A DNA stretch of 64,000 bases from Allomuricauda sp. (GCF_028280385.1 NZ_JANQLX010000013.1:1-64000), one strand, 5' to 3'. Positions 1 through 7,794 are shown, counted from the stretch's first letter. The notes: generated by a model from the letters alone, not told the origin. Numbers and translations: made by a program.

Positions 1-127
1 ACGGCTATAATTCAGCTTTACCCTTGAACAAAAACAAAATTCCTAACTTTAAAACAGCTCGATTTCTTACTTGAAAAATCCTATCGGATTTACCAAGCCT
101 AAATCATAGCCGATACCGTTAGCAATA
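1..127 (+). repeat. Integron-like site 0, cut by window edge
   Basis: Imperfect palindrome whose left tip lies outside the window. The left arm CGGCTAT (2-8) pairs with ATAGCCG (106-112), and the following bases continue the stem with a few mismatches. The right end reads ATACCGTT (113-120) followed by AGCAAT (121-126). ACCGTT recurs at the right end of the sites near 896, 1790, 2597 and 3539. The tip GTTAGCAAT is the inverse of ATTGCTAAC at 768-776, on the far side of the next gene. Confidence 0.6.
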
Positions 128-133
128 ATAAAA

Positions 134-763
134 ATGACAGAGGAAGAAATCATAAATGTAATAAAGGAAGAGAAAATACGTACTCTAATTCAAAAAGAGG
201 AAAAGAAAATTTCTGTAATATGGAAATACTTAAATTCCGCCTTAGGAATTTGGTTCTTATCTACAGTTGGTGTTGGACTTATATCATTTGGTTACGCAAA
301 AATCAGCTATAATCTTGAAGAAAAGACAAAAAGGAATCAATTGATAGCCAAAATAGATACTGAAATTGAAAGTAGACTTTACCAGTTTAAGTACAAAGCA
401 AATCGTAAAACAGATAGTTTAACTATTAACAATAGTTTCAATAATCAATTATATAGACAGAATACTAATGGAAAAAGTATAAAAGAATATTGGTTTCAGT
501 TGAAACAATCTCCAGATGATGGGTATATAGGGTATTATTCGGTATTCCCAGAATTTGAAAATCGAAATCTATTATCCTTACTGTTTGAACTTAAAGCACT
601 CTTAAGAAAGAATGAAGAAATTAAAGAAATTGAAGAAATCATTAAAAAAGTAATATCAGATGAGTTATTGCCAATTAAAGATACAGAAGTCGATAAAGAA
701 AGCATTCAGGAAATCTTATTAGAATTGAGAATCAATCGTTGGAAAAAACTTTTGGAGGAATAA
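134..763 (+). CDS. Hypothetical membrane-anchored protein (cassette 1)
   Basis: I do not recognise this 209-residue protein. Residues 1-32 are charged, about 34-56 form one hydrophobic segment, and the remainder is rich in Lys, Glu and Asn with long predicted helices, so a single-pass protein with a soluble, partly coiled-coil domain is likely. The ATG lies 7 bp after the tip of site 0. The stop lies 4 bp before the tip of site 1, so the gene fills its unit almost completely and has no obvious promoter of its own. It is visibly more AT-rich than genes beyond 5.7 kb, which fits acquisition by transfer. No function is assigned. Confidence 0.7.
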   Translation: MTEEEIINVIKEEKIRTLIQKEEKKISVIWKYLNSALGIWFLSTVGVGLISFGYAKISYNLEEKTKRNQLIAKIDTEIESRLYQFKYKANRKTDSLTINNSFNNQLYRQNTNGKSIKEYWFQLKQSPDDGYIGYYSVFPEFENRNLLSLLFELKALLRKNEEIKEIEEIIKKVISDELLPIKDTEVDKESIQEILLELRINRWKKLLEE

Positions 764-767
764 AACT

Positions 768-908
768 ATTGCTAACATTGTGTATAAGTAATAGCGGTTA
801 AAGTGATAAAACGGAAATATAAACATAGTACAGAGGTCAGAGTGCAAAACCGAAAGGTTTGTGAGTAGAAATCCTCTACTACTCATGCACGAAACCGTTA
901 GGCACAAT
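768..908 (+). repeat. Integron-like site 1 (complete palindrome)
   Basis: The left tip is ATTGCTAAC (768-776). The left arm at 780-799 matches the inverse complement of 871-890 at 15 of 20 positions, and several of the differences can form G-T wobble on one strand. The apex holds a small hairpin, AAACC-GAAA-GGTTT (847-860). The right end is ACCGTT then AGGCACAAT (894-908). GTTAGGC at 897-903 fits the integron R' consensus GTTRRRY. At about 140 bp it is at the upper end of the usual attC size range. Confidence 0.65.
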
Positions 909-929
909 ACGATAAAACGCAATCATCAT

Positions 930-1649
930 TTGAAAAATATTATCAAAATAATTTGTTTAGGACTTTTAACATCGTTTTATGGATGCTTACCAGGAATGGG
1001 AGAATGGGACATAACTCTTTACGAACAGAAAATAGAAGGAACTTCAAAAGCTATCTATAAATATGATGCTTGGGGAGGTCGAGACTCTCACCTTGCAGGC
1101 TATGCGATTTTAGACACAACCGAGACTTTTACAATTCAAAGAGTATCAAAACTTCCGATTACACAACTCAACGGAATTCCGAGCAAAAATTTGATAAAAA
1201 CTATTGGAACTGAAAGTTCAAAAGAAACCTCTGACTTTTTTCCAACGGCAACGGAAAAAACAAAATCTGAAGGAATAAATATTGAAATCAAAAAATATAA
1301 AGGCAATAGTTTCCGAAGAAAAAGCCAAGGACTTTGGAGATATGATTTTACAAAATTTGAGGAAACTCGAGATAGCCTTTTCTTTTATGATTTAGATGAC
1401 AATATCAGCAAAGATAAATCTCATATTGATAGTTTGAGAATTAGAAAAGGAAACATAATAATCAGACAGAAAGAAAATAAGGAAATTATACAAATTGTTA
1501 TTGAACATCTGATTTTGTCAAATGACGGAAAAGACAGCATAAAATCCAATAGAACCTATTTTTTAAAACCAAAAACCGAAACGAAGTCTGGCCAATTTTC
1601 AGATTATGGGATATTTAAAGAAAAAAGTACTGTGCCTTACAATGTATAA
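930..1649 (+). CDS. Hypothetical lipoprotein (cassette 2)
   Basis: I prefer a TTG start at 930. It gives a compact lipoprotein signal peptide ending in a lipobox (SFYGC), with the acylated Cys 19 residues in, and it starts 22 bp after the tip of site 1. A GTG at 861 would extend the frame by 23 residues, but those are encoded inside the palindrome. The mature part, about 220 residues, is beta-rich and charged and I do not recognise a domain; it is probably periplasmic or outer-membrane anchored. The last six codons and the stop lie inside site 2. AT-rich, with no promoter seen. Confidence 0.6.
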   Translation: MKNIIKIICLGLLTSFYGCLPGMGEWDITLYEQKIEGTSKAIYKYDAWGGRDSHLAGYAILDTTETFTIQRVSKLPITQLNGIPSKNLIKTIGTESSKETSDFFPTATEKTKSEGINIEIKKYKGNSFRRKSQGLWRYDFTKFEETRDSLFFYDLDDNISKDKSHIDSLRIRKGNIIIRQKENKEIIQIVIEHLILSNDGKDSIKSNRTYFLKPKTETKSGQFSDYGIFKEKSTVPYNV

Positions 1650-1800
1650 CCGCAATTTACTCACAGGCAGCAAAAATATTCAAGGTGTTCGTCGGTCGCT
1701 GCGTTCGGGCGCGGTCGGAATTGCTAACGTCTGTGCCAAACCAAAAATAAACGCATATTAACCCGCAACTGACGGTTATACGCGACCGTTGTAGCACATT
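1631..1800 (+). repeat. Integron-like site 2
   Basis: The left tip TGTGCCTTAC (1631-1640) is the inverse, at 9 of 10 bases, of GTTAGGCACA at 897-906, the other end of the same cassette. The inner arm GTATAACCG (1644-1652) pairs perfectly with CGGTTATAC (1773-1781). The right end is ACCGTT (1785-1790) then GTAGCAC. The interior block AGGTGTTCGTCGGTCGCTGC (1683-1702) recurs in site 3 at 2510-2529 with 17 of 20 identities. A second tip-like ATTGCTAAC lies inside, near 1720, and suggests a composite history. At about 170 bp it is longer than typical attC sites. Confidence 0.6.
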
Positions 1801-1808
1801 TGAACAAA

Positions 1809-2453
1809 ATGCAGAAATCCATAATAATCATATTACTTCTGATTTTTAATCTGACCTATGGACAAGAAAAAATTGACCAAACGGAATCGCTCATTTCGGA
1901 ATTTGAAGCGGAACTGAACGAAAAAAATATAACGGACTTTTTTGTGGTAAAAAGAATTACTTATGGAAGTACATATATTGTCGATTTAAATGACCCAAAT
2001 TCCTGTAATACAAATGGAATTTACTTTACAATGTATGCGTTCTGGAAAGACGGAAAAGATAGTTACGTCAAAAAGTTTGATAATTGTGGACGATTTAACT
2101 CACTAAAATTAGCCGATTCAAAACCGATTGAACTTTATAAAAAGAACTACGAAAAGATAAAATCCGAAAAAGTAAAATCATATCAATTAACATCTGACAG
2201 TTTAGGAAAAGACGGATTAGTTTACAAAAGCATTTCCTCTCGAACTCATCAACCTATGAGATACTTTTGGTTTTATACCGAGTCAACCGAATTCACTAAT
2301 TATTTTGATACTTACGATTTAACAACTGAAAAGGATAAACCGAATTTGAATTATAAAACTAACAACAAACTTAAATTAGTTAAACTGAACGCAATTTGCG
2401 AAGTAATCATTGATGAATTTAACAATAAAAATATGTTTAACCGAATAGAATAA
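1809..2453 (+). CDS. Hypothetical secreted protein (cassette 3)
   Basis: I do not recognise this protein of about 214 residues. It has a clear Sec signal peptide (MQKSIIIILLLIFNLTYG, cleavage likely before QE), so the mature protein is exported. The ATG at 1809 is chosen; a TTG at 1800, directly against the tip of site 2, would add three residues. The mature part has no evident domain and only two Cys (in the CNTNG and DNCGRF regions), which could form a disulfide. The stop is 4 bp before the tip of site 3. The AT-rich composition matches cassettes 1 and 2. Confidence 0.65.
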   Translation: MQKSIIIILLLIFNLTYGQEKIDQTESLISEFEAELNEKNITDFFVVKRITYGSTYIVDLNDPNSCNTNGIYFTMYAFWKDGKDSYVKKFDNCGRFNSLKLADSKPIELYKKNYEKIKSEKVKSYQLTSDSLGKDGLVYKSISSRTHQPMRYFWFYTESTEFTNYFDTYDLTTEKDKPNLNYKTNNKLKLVKLNAICEVIIDEFNNKNMFNRIE

Positions 2454-2457
2454 AAAC

Positions 2458-2601
2458 GTGCTACAACAATGTATAACCGCAATCTATTCACTGTTAGTTA
2501 TTTTGTTATAGGTGTTCATCGGTCGTTACACTCTAGTCGGCGGATTCGACTACCCTTCGACAAGCTCAGTGCAGGTGTATCTTGTACACCAACCGTTGAA
2601 T
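2458..2601 (+). repeat. Integron-like site 3, right arm degenerate
   Basis: The left tip GTGCTACAAC (2458-2467) is a perfect 10-base inverse of GTTGTAGCAC at 1788-1797, on the other side of the gene. AATGTATAACCGCAAT (2468-2483) repeats site 2 exactly, and AGGTGTTCATCGGTCGTTAC (2510-2529) repeats its interior block. The right end keeps ACCGTT (2592-2597), but the expected CGGTTATAC arm is missing. Its place is taken by a short repeat and a hairpin at 2553-2590, so the site is probably disrupted. Confidence 0.55.
2553..2590 (+). repeat. REP-like repeat plus hairpin inside site 3
   Basis: CCCTTCGACAAGCTCAGTGC (2553-2572) resembles a short repeat that I recall as dispersed in many Bacteroidota genomes. 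It is followed by a perfect hairpin, GGTGTA-TCTTG-TACACC (2574-2590). It sits where the right arm of site 3 should be, so it looks like an insertion. It has no coding capacity. Confidence 0.4.
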
Positions 2602-2689
2602 AGTTCCGTATGGGAGAAAGATTCCAATTTAAAAAGGGGTAACTTGTGAATATAAGTAACCATTTGAAATCCAGAGGGCACCCTACCCC

Positions 2690-3457
2690 ATGAAAAAACT
2701 AAAGTATATTCTCATAACCATTGCTTTGTTGATTCTGGCCCTTTCAATTATTGCAATTATCCCGGAAAACAAGAAAGAATTTAAAACAACCCATTTTAAC
2801 TTCAGCTATAGTAGTAGTATTGATTCCACCAGCATGGTTGGACTTTCAAAAGTGTTGGAAGGAAGTTATTTAAGGGTAGGCAACAATCTAAATACAACTC
2901 CTGCCGAGCTTATTGAAGTGAACATCTATGCCCAAAGATGGAGATATGTTCAAGCTACGGGGCATTGGGGCGCTTCGGGGAGTATTGAGGGAATAGAAAA
3001 ACTTCATTTTATGGAAAATGCTTGGCTGGAAACTGAAGTTTCTAAAATTGCCGTGCATGAATTTGTACATACTGTGGTTCTTAAACTGCTCATTGATCGG
3101 GAACCAAAACCTTTGGACGCCAAACGGTTTGATGAAAAGTTTCTGACCTTTCCCGTATGGCTTTGGGAGGGGCTAAGCGTTTATGAGGCCGGGCAATTTT
3201 ATGACCCTAATACTTTGGCGTATTTTGATAACGGTAGTTACCCCCAGATTTCGGAATTGAACAATCGCTCTGCTGGACAAAAGATATACACCTGCGGTTA
3301 TACCGTAATCGAGTACATTTTAGAAACCTACGGAAGGGACAAATTGATTGAGCTAATTGCCTCTTATGGGGATTTGAACAAAGTACTAAACCTAACCGAA
3401 GAACAGTTCTCCAGTAATTGGCACAGTTTTATAAAAGATAGGTATAAATTAAAATGA
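2690..3457 (+). CDS. Gluzincin-type metallopeptidase-like protein
   Basis: 255 residues with an N-terminal hydrophobic signal or anchor (about residues 5-25). HEFVH (about residues 123-127) matches the zinc-binding HExxH motif, and LWEGLSVYE about 40 residues later supplies the conserved glutamate of the peptidase MA/gluzincin fold. All three expected zinc ligands are present, so an active extracytoplasmic peptidase is plausible; the substrate is unknown. It lies between two degenerate cassette-site remnants and is followed 9 bp after its stop by a 23-bp motif that also follows the next gene, so it may itself be a decayed cassette. Family fit is good at the motif level only. Confidence 0.7.
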   Translation: MKKLKYILITIALLILALSIIAIIPENKKEFKTTHFNFSYSSSIDSTSMVGLSKVLEGSYLRVGNNLNTTPAELIEVNIYAQRWRYVQATGHWGASGSIEGIEKLHFMENAWLETEVSKIAVHEFVHTVVLKLLIDREPKPLDAKRFDEKFLTFPVWLWEGLSVYEAGQFYDPNTLAYFDNGSYPQISELNNRSAGQKIYTCGYTVIEYILETYGRDKLIELIASYGDLNKVLNLTEEQFSSNWHSFIKDRYKLK

Positions 3458-3465
3458 AAAATCCT

Positions 3466-3488
3466 CCTTGCTCCCGCAAGATTGTGTC
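3466..3488 (+). repeat. Post-stop 23-bp repeat, copy 1
   Basis: CCTTGCTCCCGCAAGATTGT then GTC, beginning 9 bp after a stop codon. Copy 2 at 4620-4642 differs at two positions and begins 2 bp after the stop of the next gene. A looser third version (CTCCCGTAAGGTCAATTGTC) is at 3562-3581. The function is unknown; the placement suggests the end of a mobile or duplicated gene unit. Confidence 0.5.
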
Positions 3489-3525
3489 TTATGGGCTGCT
3501 TTAGCCATATATAAGCAAGAAACCG

Positions 3526-3548
3526 TAGCCAATACCGTTGTAGTATAT
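3526..3548 (+). repeat. Right-end fragment of an integron-like site
   Basis: TAGCCAATACCGTT (3526-3539) matches the right end of site 0 (107-120) at 13 of 14 bases and is followed by GTAG, like the tip of site 2. A further ACCGTTGG at 3691-3698, paired with CAACGG (3664-3669), lies about 40 bp before the next gene. No matching left arms were found, so I read these as decayed site remnants. Confidence 0.4.
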
Positions 3549-3739
3549 GTAGCAAACCCCGCTCCCGTAAGGTCAATTGTCCCAGTGCTGAGGAAATTTC
3601 GCTTCCCGCATGTTATACCATTTATATGATCTGTTTTAAGTATCTTCAAAGCGATTAACCTGGCAACGGCTGCTATAGATCCTGGCCAAAACCGTTGGAC
3701 CTTCCGTGTTATCACCAAACTTAAACAACCAATATACCT

Positions 3740-4618
3740 ATGGATGCAGCCGAACTTGTGGGCAAAGTATTCTTGCCCTTATCCCTTGCCATCATCATGT
3801 TGGGAATGGGCATGACCCTCGTCCCTGCCGATTTCACCAGAATTGTAAAATATCCCAAGGCCATTCTGATCGGCCTCACCAACCAATTGGTGTTTTTACC
3901 CCTTATTGGATTTACATTGGCCACCGTTTTTGACCTCAATCCCGTTACGGCTGTTGGAATCATGATTCTGGCCTCCTGCCCAGGCGGCCCAACCAGTAAT
4001 TTAATAACCCAAGTGTGCAAGGGGAACATTGCGTTGTCCGTAACGCTCACGGCCATTGCCAGTTTTATAAGTATACTGACCATACCGTTTATCCTCTCCC
4101 ACGCCCTGGCCCATTTTAGTGGCACTACGGATGTGGCCATTAGGCTGCCCATTGTGGATACCATCATTCAGATCATGGGTATTACGGTGATTCCTATTTC
4201 CATTGGGATGTTCATTCGCAGACACCGCACCAATTTTGCCATTCGGATGGAAAAGCCCATGCGGATTGCCTCAACGGTAATTTTTATTTTGGTTTTTATA
4301 GCCGTGTTGGCCGCCAATGCAGAAAAACTGGTGGAGGGAATGAAAGCCGCCGGATTGGTGACCCTGCTCCTCAATTTAGCCACCATGGGATTGGGATACC
4401 TTACGGCCCACCTATTTAAATTGAACCTCAGAAATCGTATCTCGATTACCATAGAAAGCGGTATTCAAAACGGCACCTTGGCGTTTGTAATCGCCACTTC
4501 CATCCTCAACAATATTGAAATGGGAATTCCCACAGGGGCGTATTCCATTTGGATGTTTGTAACAGGTGGTATTTTGATGTGGGTATGGGGAAAAAGACCG
4601 GATGTGGATGCTGCGTAG
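3740..4618 (+). CDS. Bile acid:sodium symporter (BASS) family transporter
   Basis: 292 residues and almost entirely hydrophobic, with eight to nine likely membrane helices, as in the BASS/ArsB-like fold. The GTNQL-like stretch (LIGLTNQLVFLPLIGF), the CPGGPTSNL motif (about residues 80-88) and the ESGIQNGTLAF motif (about 240-250) are characteristic of the family and line the sodium and substrate sites. It is an inner-membrane secondary transporter, probably sodium-coupled import of an organic anion; in bacteria these carry pantoate, bile acids or sulfonated compounds, and nothing here specifies which. It is followed 2 bp after the stop by copy 2 of the post-stop repeat. Confidence 0.85.
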   Translation: MDAAELVGKVFLPLSLAIIMLGMGMTLVPADFTRIVKYPKAILIGLTNQLVFLPLIGFTLATVFDLNPVTAVGIMILASCPGGPTSNLITQVCKGNIALSVTLTAIASFISILTIPFILSHALAHFSGTTDVAIRLPIVDTIIQIMGITVIPISIGMFIRRHRTNFAIRMEKPMRIASTVIFILVFIAVLAANAEKLVEGMKAAGLVTLLLNLATMGLGYLTAHLFKLNLRNRISITIESGIQNGTLAFVIATSILNNIEMGIPTGAYSIWMFVTGGILMWVWGKRPDVDAA

Positions 4619-4619
4619 T

Positions 4620-4642
4620 CCTTACTCCCGCAAGATTGTATC
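4620..4642 (+). repeat. Post-stop 23-bp repeat, copy 2
   Basis: CCTTACTCCCGCAAGATTGT then ATC, 21 of 23 bases identical to 3466-3488 and placed directly after the symporter stop codon. No ACCGTT-type right end follows before the next gene at 4824. Confidence 0.5.
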
Positions 4643-4823
4643 CCCACAACTTGGTAGATTTAGTCTCAAGGTAACTAGCGCAGCCAACTATTGAACAAGT
4701 CATGGCATTGATTGTCGTACTAAAGCGACTTCTACCATATTTACATTTTTTTCAAATCTTTTTACAATTGATTAGGTCTAAAGAAAGCTCCTGATCATAT
4801 CTTTATAAGAAAGGTTTTAACAA

Positions 4824-5534
4824 ATGAGAAAGTACATAGTTATATCCATTTTACTACTTTCAGGGCTATATTCTTGTGGACAAAGAGATAATTCAAAAAC
4901 TGGAAAAGCTGCCGTTGAATCAGGGGTAAAAACCTCAACAAAAAATGACAGTGAACAACTATCACCGAATCATTATTTAAAAGGATACATTTACAAAGAC
5001 ACTACATACGCATCTTCCACAGGAAAAGGGATAACCATACAGAACGGCTTTCCAAAAGGCGGAATGATCAAACCGGATGGAACGCAATACTCAGACCTAT
5101 CTGGAAAAAATTACGGATTTTGCGTGTTTTGGACTCGAATAATCAACGAAACTAATAATCCGTTGGTGCTAAACATTAGGTTTCCTGCTGATTCAATGGC
5201 AATTTTTACTCCGCCCGGCTCTTACCTAAAACTCTTTTTACCATCAGATACGTTGACATATGATAAACTAGAATCGTTCAATTATGGATTAACAGGAATA
5301 AAGTCCTTTTTAGATATCAATTTAAATAAGGCTGCCAAGTTGCACAAAACAATTGATCCCAATGAGGAGCACATTTTCTATGTAGTAGCGCTCTCTTATC
5401 GGGCGGGGGGAACCCCAAGAGCAGCACTTATTTTGAAAGAACAAGAACTTTATTATCGAATGAGAATAGCGCCCCATGGTTCTGGAACAATTCCCGTTGG
5501 ACAGATTACTTTCAAAAATGGAGTTGGTGATTAA
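4824..5534 (+). CDS. Hypothetical lipoprotein
   Basis: 236 residues with a lipoprotein signal (MRKYIVISILLLSGLYSC, acylated Cys18) followed by a polar, low-complexity linker to about residue 45. The rest looks like a beta-rich globular domain (GFCVFWTRIINETNNPL and following), but I do not recognise a family. Export to the outer membrane or periplasm is likely. Its base composition is more AT-rich than the genes that follow, closer to the cassette region. No partner gene is evident. Confidence 0.65.
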   Translation: MRKYIVISILLLSGLYSCGQRDNSKTGKAAVESGVKTSTKNDSEQLSPNHYLKGYIYKDTTYASSTGKGITIQNGFPKGGMIKPDGTQYSDLSGKNYGFCVFWTRIINETNNPLVLNIRFPADSMAIFTPPGSYLKLFLPSDTLTYDKLESFNYGLTGIKSFLDINLNKAAKLHKTIDPNEEHIFYVVALSYRAGGTPRAALILKEQELYYRMRIAPHGSGTIPVGQITFKNGVGD

Positions 5535-5696
5535 TATTGTTTCAATGGTCGCTTCACGGAAAACATGAACAAAAAATTGTCCATAAGCAGTTGCTTGTTC
5601 TCCCCCGCCCTCACAATTTCACTTTGCATTGCTCAGTATATGTATCTTGTTGTACATTTCCAATAGCAGCACTTCTTAGCAATTAAATAGGAATAC

Positions 5697-6638
5697 ATGA
5701 AAGTAAAAGTTTGTTTGGTTCAGGACAATCCGGTGTTTTTTAATATGGAAAAAACTCTGGACAAAGTGGAACAGCTCACAAAAAAATATGCAAAACAGGG
5801 ATGTGATCTTATTGTTTTTCCCGAATCCTTTGTGCCAGGTTATCCCAGGGGCTTTTCCTTTGGGGCCACTATTGGTAGCAGGTCCGAGGCCGGAAGAGAA
5901 TTGTATGCCCATTATTATGAGAACAGCCTAGACATTGAAAGTGATGATCTAAAAAGGCTGGAAAAGTTGTCCCAGCAGCAAAACGTATACTTGGTTATTG
6001 GGGTGACCGAAAAGCAAAGTAACCATGGCAGTCTGTACTGTTCCATGCTATATATTTCCCCTACTGATGGACTGTTGGGGGTACACCGAAAAATAAAGCC
6101 CACCGGTTCTGAACGCATAGTTTGGGGAGAGGCCGATGGCGAATCCTTGGTCTCCTTTAAAACCAAAATCGGAAAAATGGGCGGACTTATTTGCTGGGAA
6201 AACTACATGCCCTTGGCCAGAATGTCCATGTACAATCAAGGAGTAGAAATCTACATTGCCCCAACCGCGGATTCCAGGGATGGCTGGACGGCCACCATGC
6301 AGCATATTGCTTTGGAAGGCAGATGTTTTGTATTGGGCTGCAATCAGTACTTTACCAAATCCATGTACCCTGATGCCTACCAATCCTTGGTGGCCCACGA
6401 ACCCGAAAACATGTGTAGGGGCGGTAGCGTAATTGTCTCTCCTTTGGGAAAGATCATGGAGGGGCCTTTGTTTGATCAAGCCGGTGCTTTGATTGCAACA
6501 TTGGATTTGGAGGAAATCAAACAAAGTAAATTGGATTTTGATGTGATCGGCCATTACGCAAGACCTGATATTTTTAAGTTTGAGGCGGTGGACCAACCAA
6601 ACATCAAGGAAGAAAAGCCCACGAAGCACAAGAAATAA
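5697..6638 (+). CDS. Nitrilase / carbon-nitrogen hydrolase
   Basis: 313 residues, single CN-hydrolase domain. The catalytic triad is visible: Glu43 in FPESFVPGYPRG, Lys132 in HRKIKPT, and Cys166 in GGLICWENYMPLAR. The CWENYMP context and the GSERIVWGEADG stretch after the lysine are typical of true nitrilases, which hydrolyse organic nitriles to carboxylic acid and ammonia, rather than of amidases or NAD synthetase domains. It is cytoplasmic with no signal peptide, and its length matches the family. It begins a plus-strand run of scavenging-type hydrolases. The natural substrate cannot be read from sequence. A TATCTTG promoter-like box lies about 50 bp upstream. Confidence 0.88.
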   Translation: MKVKVCLVQDNPVFFNMEKTLDKVEQLTKKYAKQGCDLIVFPESFVPGYPRGFSFGATIGSRSEAGRELYAHYYENSLDIESDDLKRLEKLSQQQNVYLVIGVTEKQSNHGSLYCSMLYISPTDGLLGVHRKIKPTGSERIVWGEADGESLVSFKTKIGKMGGLICWENYMPLARMSMYNQGVEIYIAPTADSRDGWTATMQHIALEGRCFVLGCNQYFTKSMYPDAYQSLVAHEPENMCRGGSVIVSPLGKIMEGPLFDQAGALIATLDLEEIKQSKLDFDVIGHYARPDIFKFEAVDQPNIKEEKPTKHKK

Positions 6639-6719
6639 CGTAAAGGCCTGATTGTTAATTCGGTTTGTTTTATACCGTTTCTGTGTATCTTGTAGGATAT
6701 CATCAAAACAGAATAGATC

Positions 6720-7517
6720 ATGAGAATGTTGTCCCTTGCTTTTCTGGGAGCGCTAGTGCTATTGGGCTCCTGCAAAAACGAACCGAAACCGGAAGCCCAA
6801 CCAGAACCGGTGCCCGAACCCAAGCTGGGAAGGGAAATCAGTTTTTATACCCCGGACAGTATTCAAATTATTGGGGACCTGTACGAGCAGGACAAACAAG
6901 GCAAGACCATCCTGCTTTTCCATCAAGGGGGATCCAACACCCGTGGTGAGTATGCCCCCATCATTCCGAGGCTATTGGAAGAAGGCTATAATATTCTAGC
7001 CATAGATCAGCGCGTGGGCGGTCAATATTATGGAAGTTATAACCGCACCTTGGCCAATATTCCTACCCATGGTTTTGGTGATGGCTATGGGTATTGCGAT
7101 GCGTATAACAATCTGGAAAGCGCCTTGGATTACGTATTGAATTCCGGATTTACTGGTGATAAAATAATTTGGGGAAGCAGTTATAGCGCTTCGCTGGGCA
7201 TACAATTGGCCAATAACAGACAACAAGATATTAGCGGAGTCTTGGCCTTTTCGCCTGCATCGGGCAATTCAATGAAGGATTGTTTGCCCAATGGGTATTT
7301 TGAAACCATAGAGATTCCGCTCCTTATTCTTAGGCCACCCCATGAAATGGAAAGGGAGACCTCAAAATTACAGTCCGAAATGGCCAAAGTGCACGGCCAC
7401 AAGACCTTTGTTCCGGAACACGGGGTGCATGGTTCCTCCATGTTGGTAACGGAAAGGGTGGGTGCCGACGTGTATAAGACCTGGGAAGTAGTGCTGTCTT
7501 TTCTCAGTAATATTTAA
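6720..7517 (+). CDS. Alpha/beta hydrolase lipoprotein
   Basis: 265 residues. Lipobox LLGSC (Cys18) followed by a Pro/Glu-rich linker (about 20-38), so it is a cell-envelope lipoprotein. The hydrolase core has the nucleophile elbow GSSYSA (Ser154), and a late HGVHG supplies the probable catalytic His. It resembles dienelactone-hydrolase-like or serine aminopeptidase S33-like proteins, so an esterase or peptidase activity in the periplasm is likely. It lies about 80 bp after the nitrilase with its own TATCTTGT-type promoter box near 6685, so it may be transcribed separately. Confidence 0.75.
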   Translation: MRMLSLAFLGALVLLGSCKNEPKPEAQPEPVPEPKLGREISFYTPDSIQIIGDLYEQDKQGKTILLFHQGGSNTRGEYAPIIPRLLEEGYNILAIDQRVGGQYYGSYNRTLANIPTHGFGDGYGYCDAYNNLESALDYVLNSGFTGDKIIWGSSYSASLGIQLANNRQQDISGVLAFSPASGNSMKDCLPNGYFETIEIPLLILRPPHEMERETSKLQSEMAKVHGHKTFVPEHGVHGSSMLVTERVGADVYKTWEVVLSFLSNI

Positions 7518-7794
7518 GTGATCCCCCGTCTTAGTCAGACCACTTCAAAGAATCACGCTCCTTGCCAAATAAGCCTAGTTGGAACAATGGGCATTTGCTG
7601 TTGACTGTGTTGCATTTTTCCTTTGATTTGTTAACTACCCCTTGGTCCGTCCATACTTTATTATAAAGTGCTTATTTTAGAAGCATTCTCCCTATAAATG
7701 GTTGCAACTGGCTAGAGGTCACCCGTTTTTTGGCACCCTCCTCAGCCCATAGTGAATTTAAACTTGACCCCCGGGTCTGTAAAACCAAAACCAA

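Noticed and set aside
719..922. Minus-strand reading frame across site 1
   Set aside because: It runs through the palindrome and the end of gene 1, with no recognisable protein features.
861..929. N-terminal extension of the cassette 2 lipoprotein from a GTG at 861
   Set aside because: It is encoded inside the site 1 palindrome and would bury the lipoprotein signal; TTG 930 gives a normal one.
2553..2574. Insertion sequence or transposon end at the CTTCGACAAGCTCAG repeat
   Set aside because: It is a short dispersed-type repeat with no transposase, no second end and no target duplication that I can see.
1..2601. Classical mobile integron with resistance-type cassettes
   Set aside because: No integrase or attI is visible, two of three tips do not fit GTTRRRY, and site 2 is longer than usual; only integron-like can be supported.
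3458..3739. Overlapping small reading frames on both strands of this gap
   Set aside because: They have no protein-like composition and coincide with repeat remnants.
7518..7794. Possible small gene or RNA in the 277-bp gap before the sulfatase
   Set aside because: No frame with coding character, no conserved structure and no strong promoter box could be seen.
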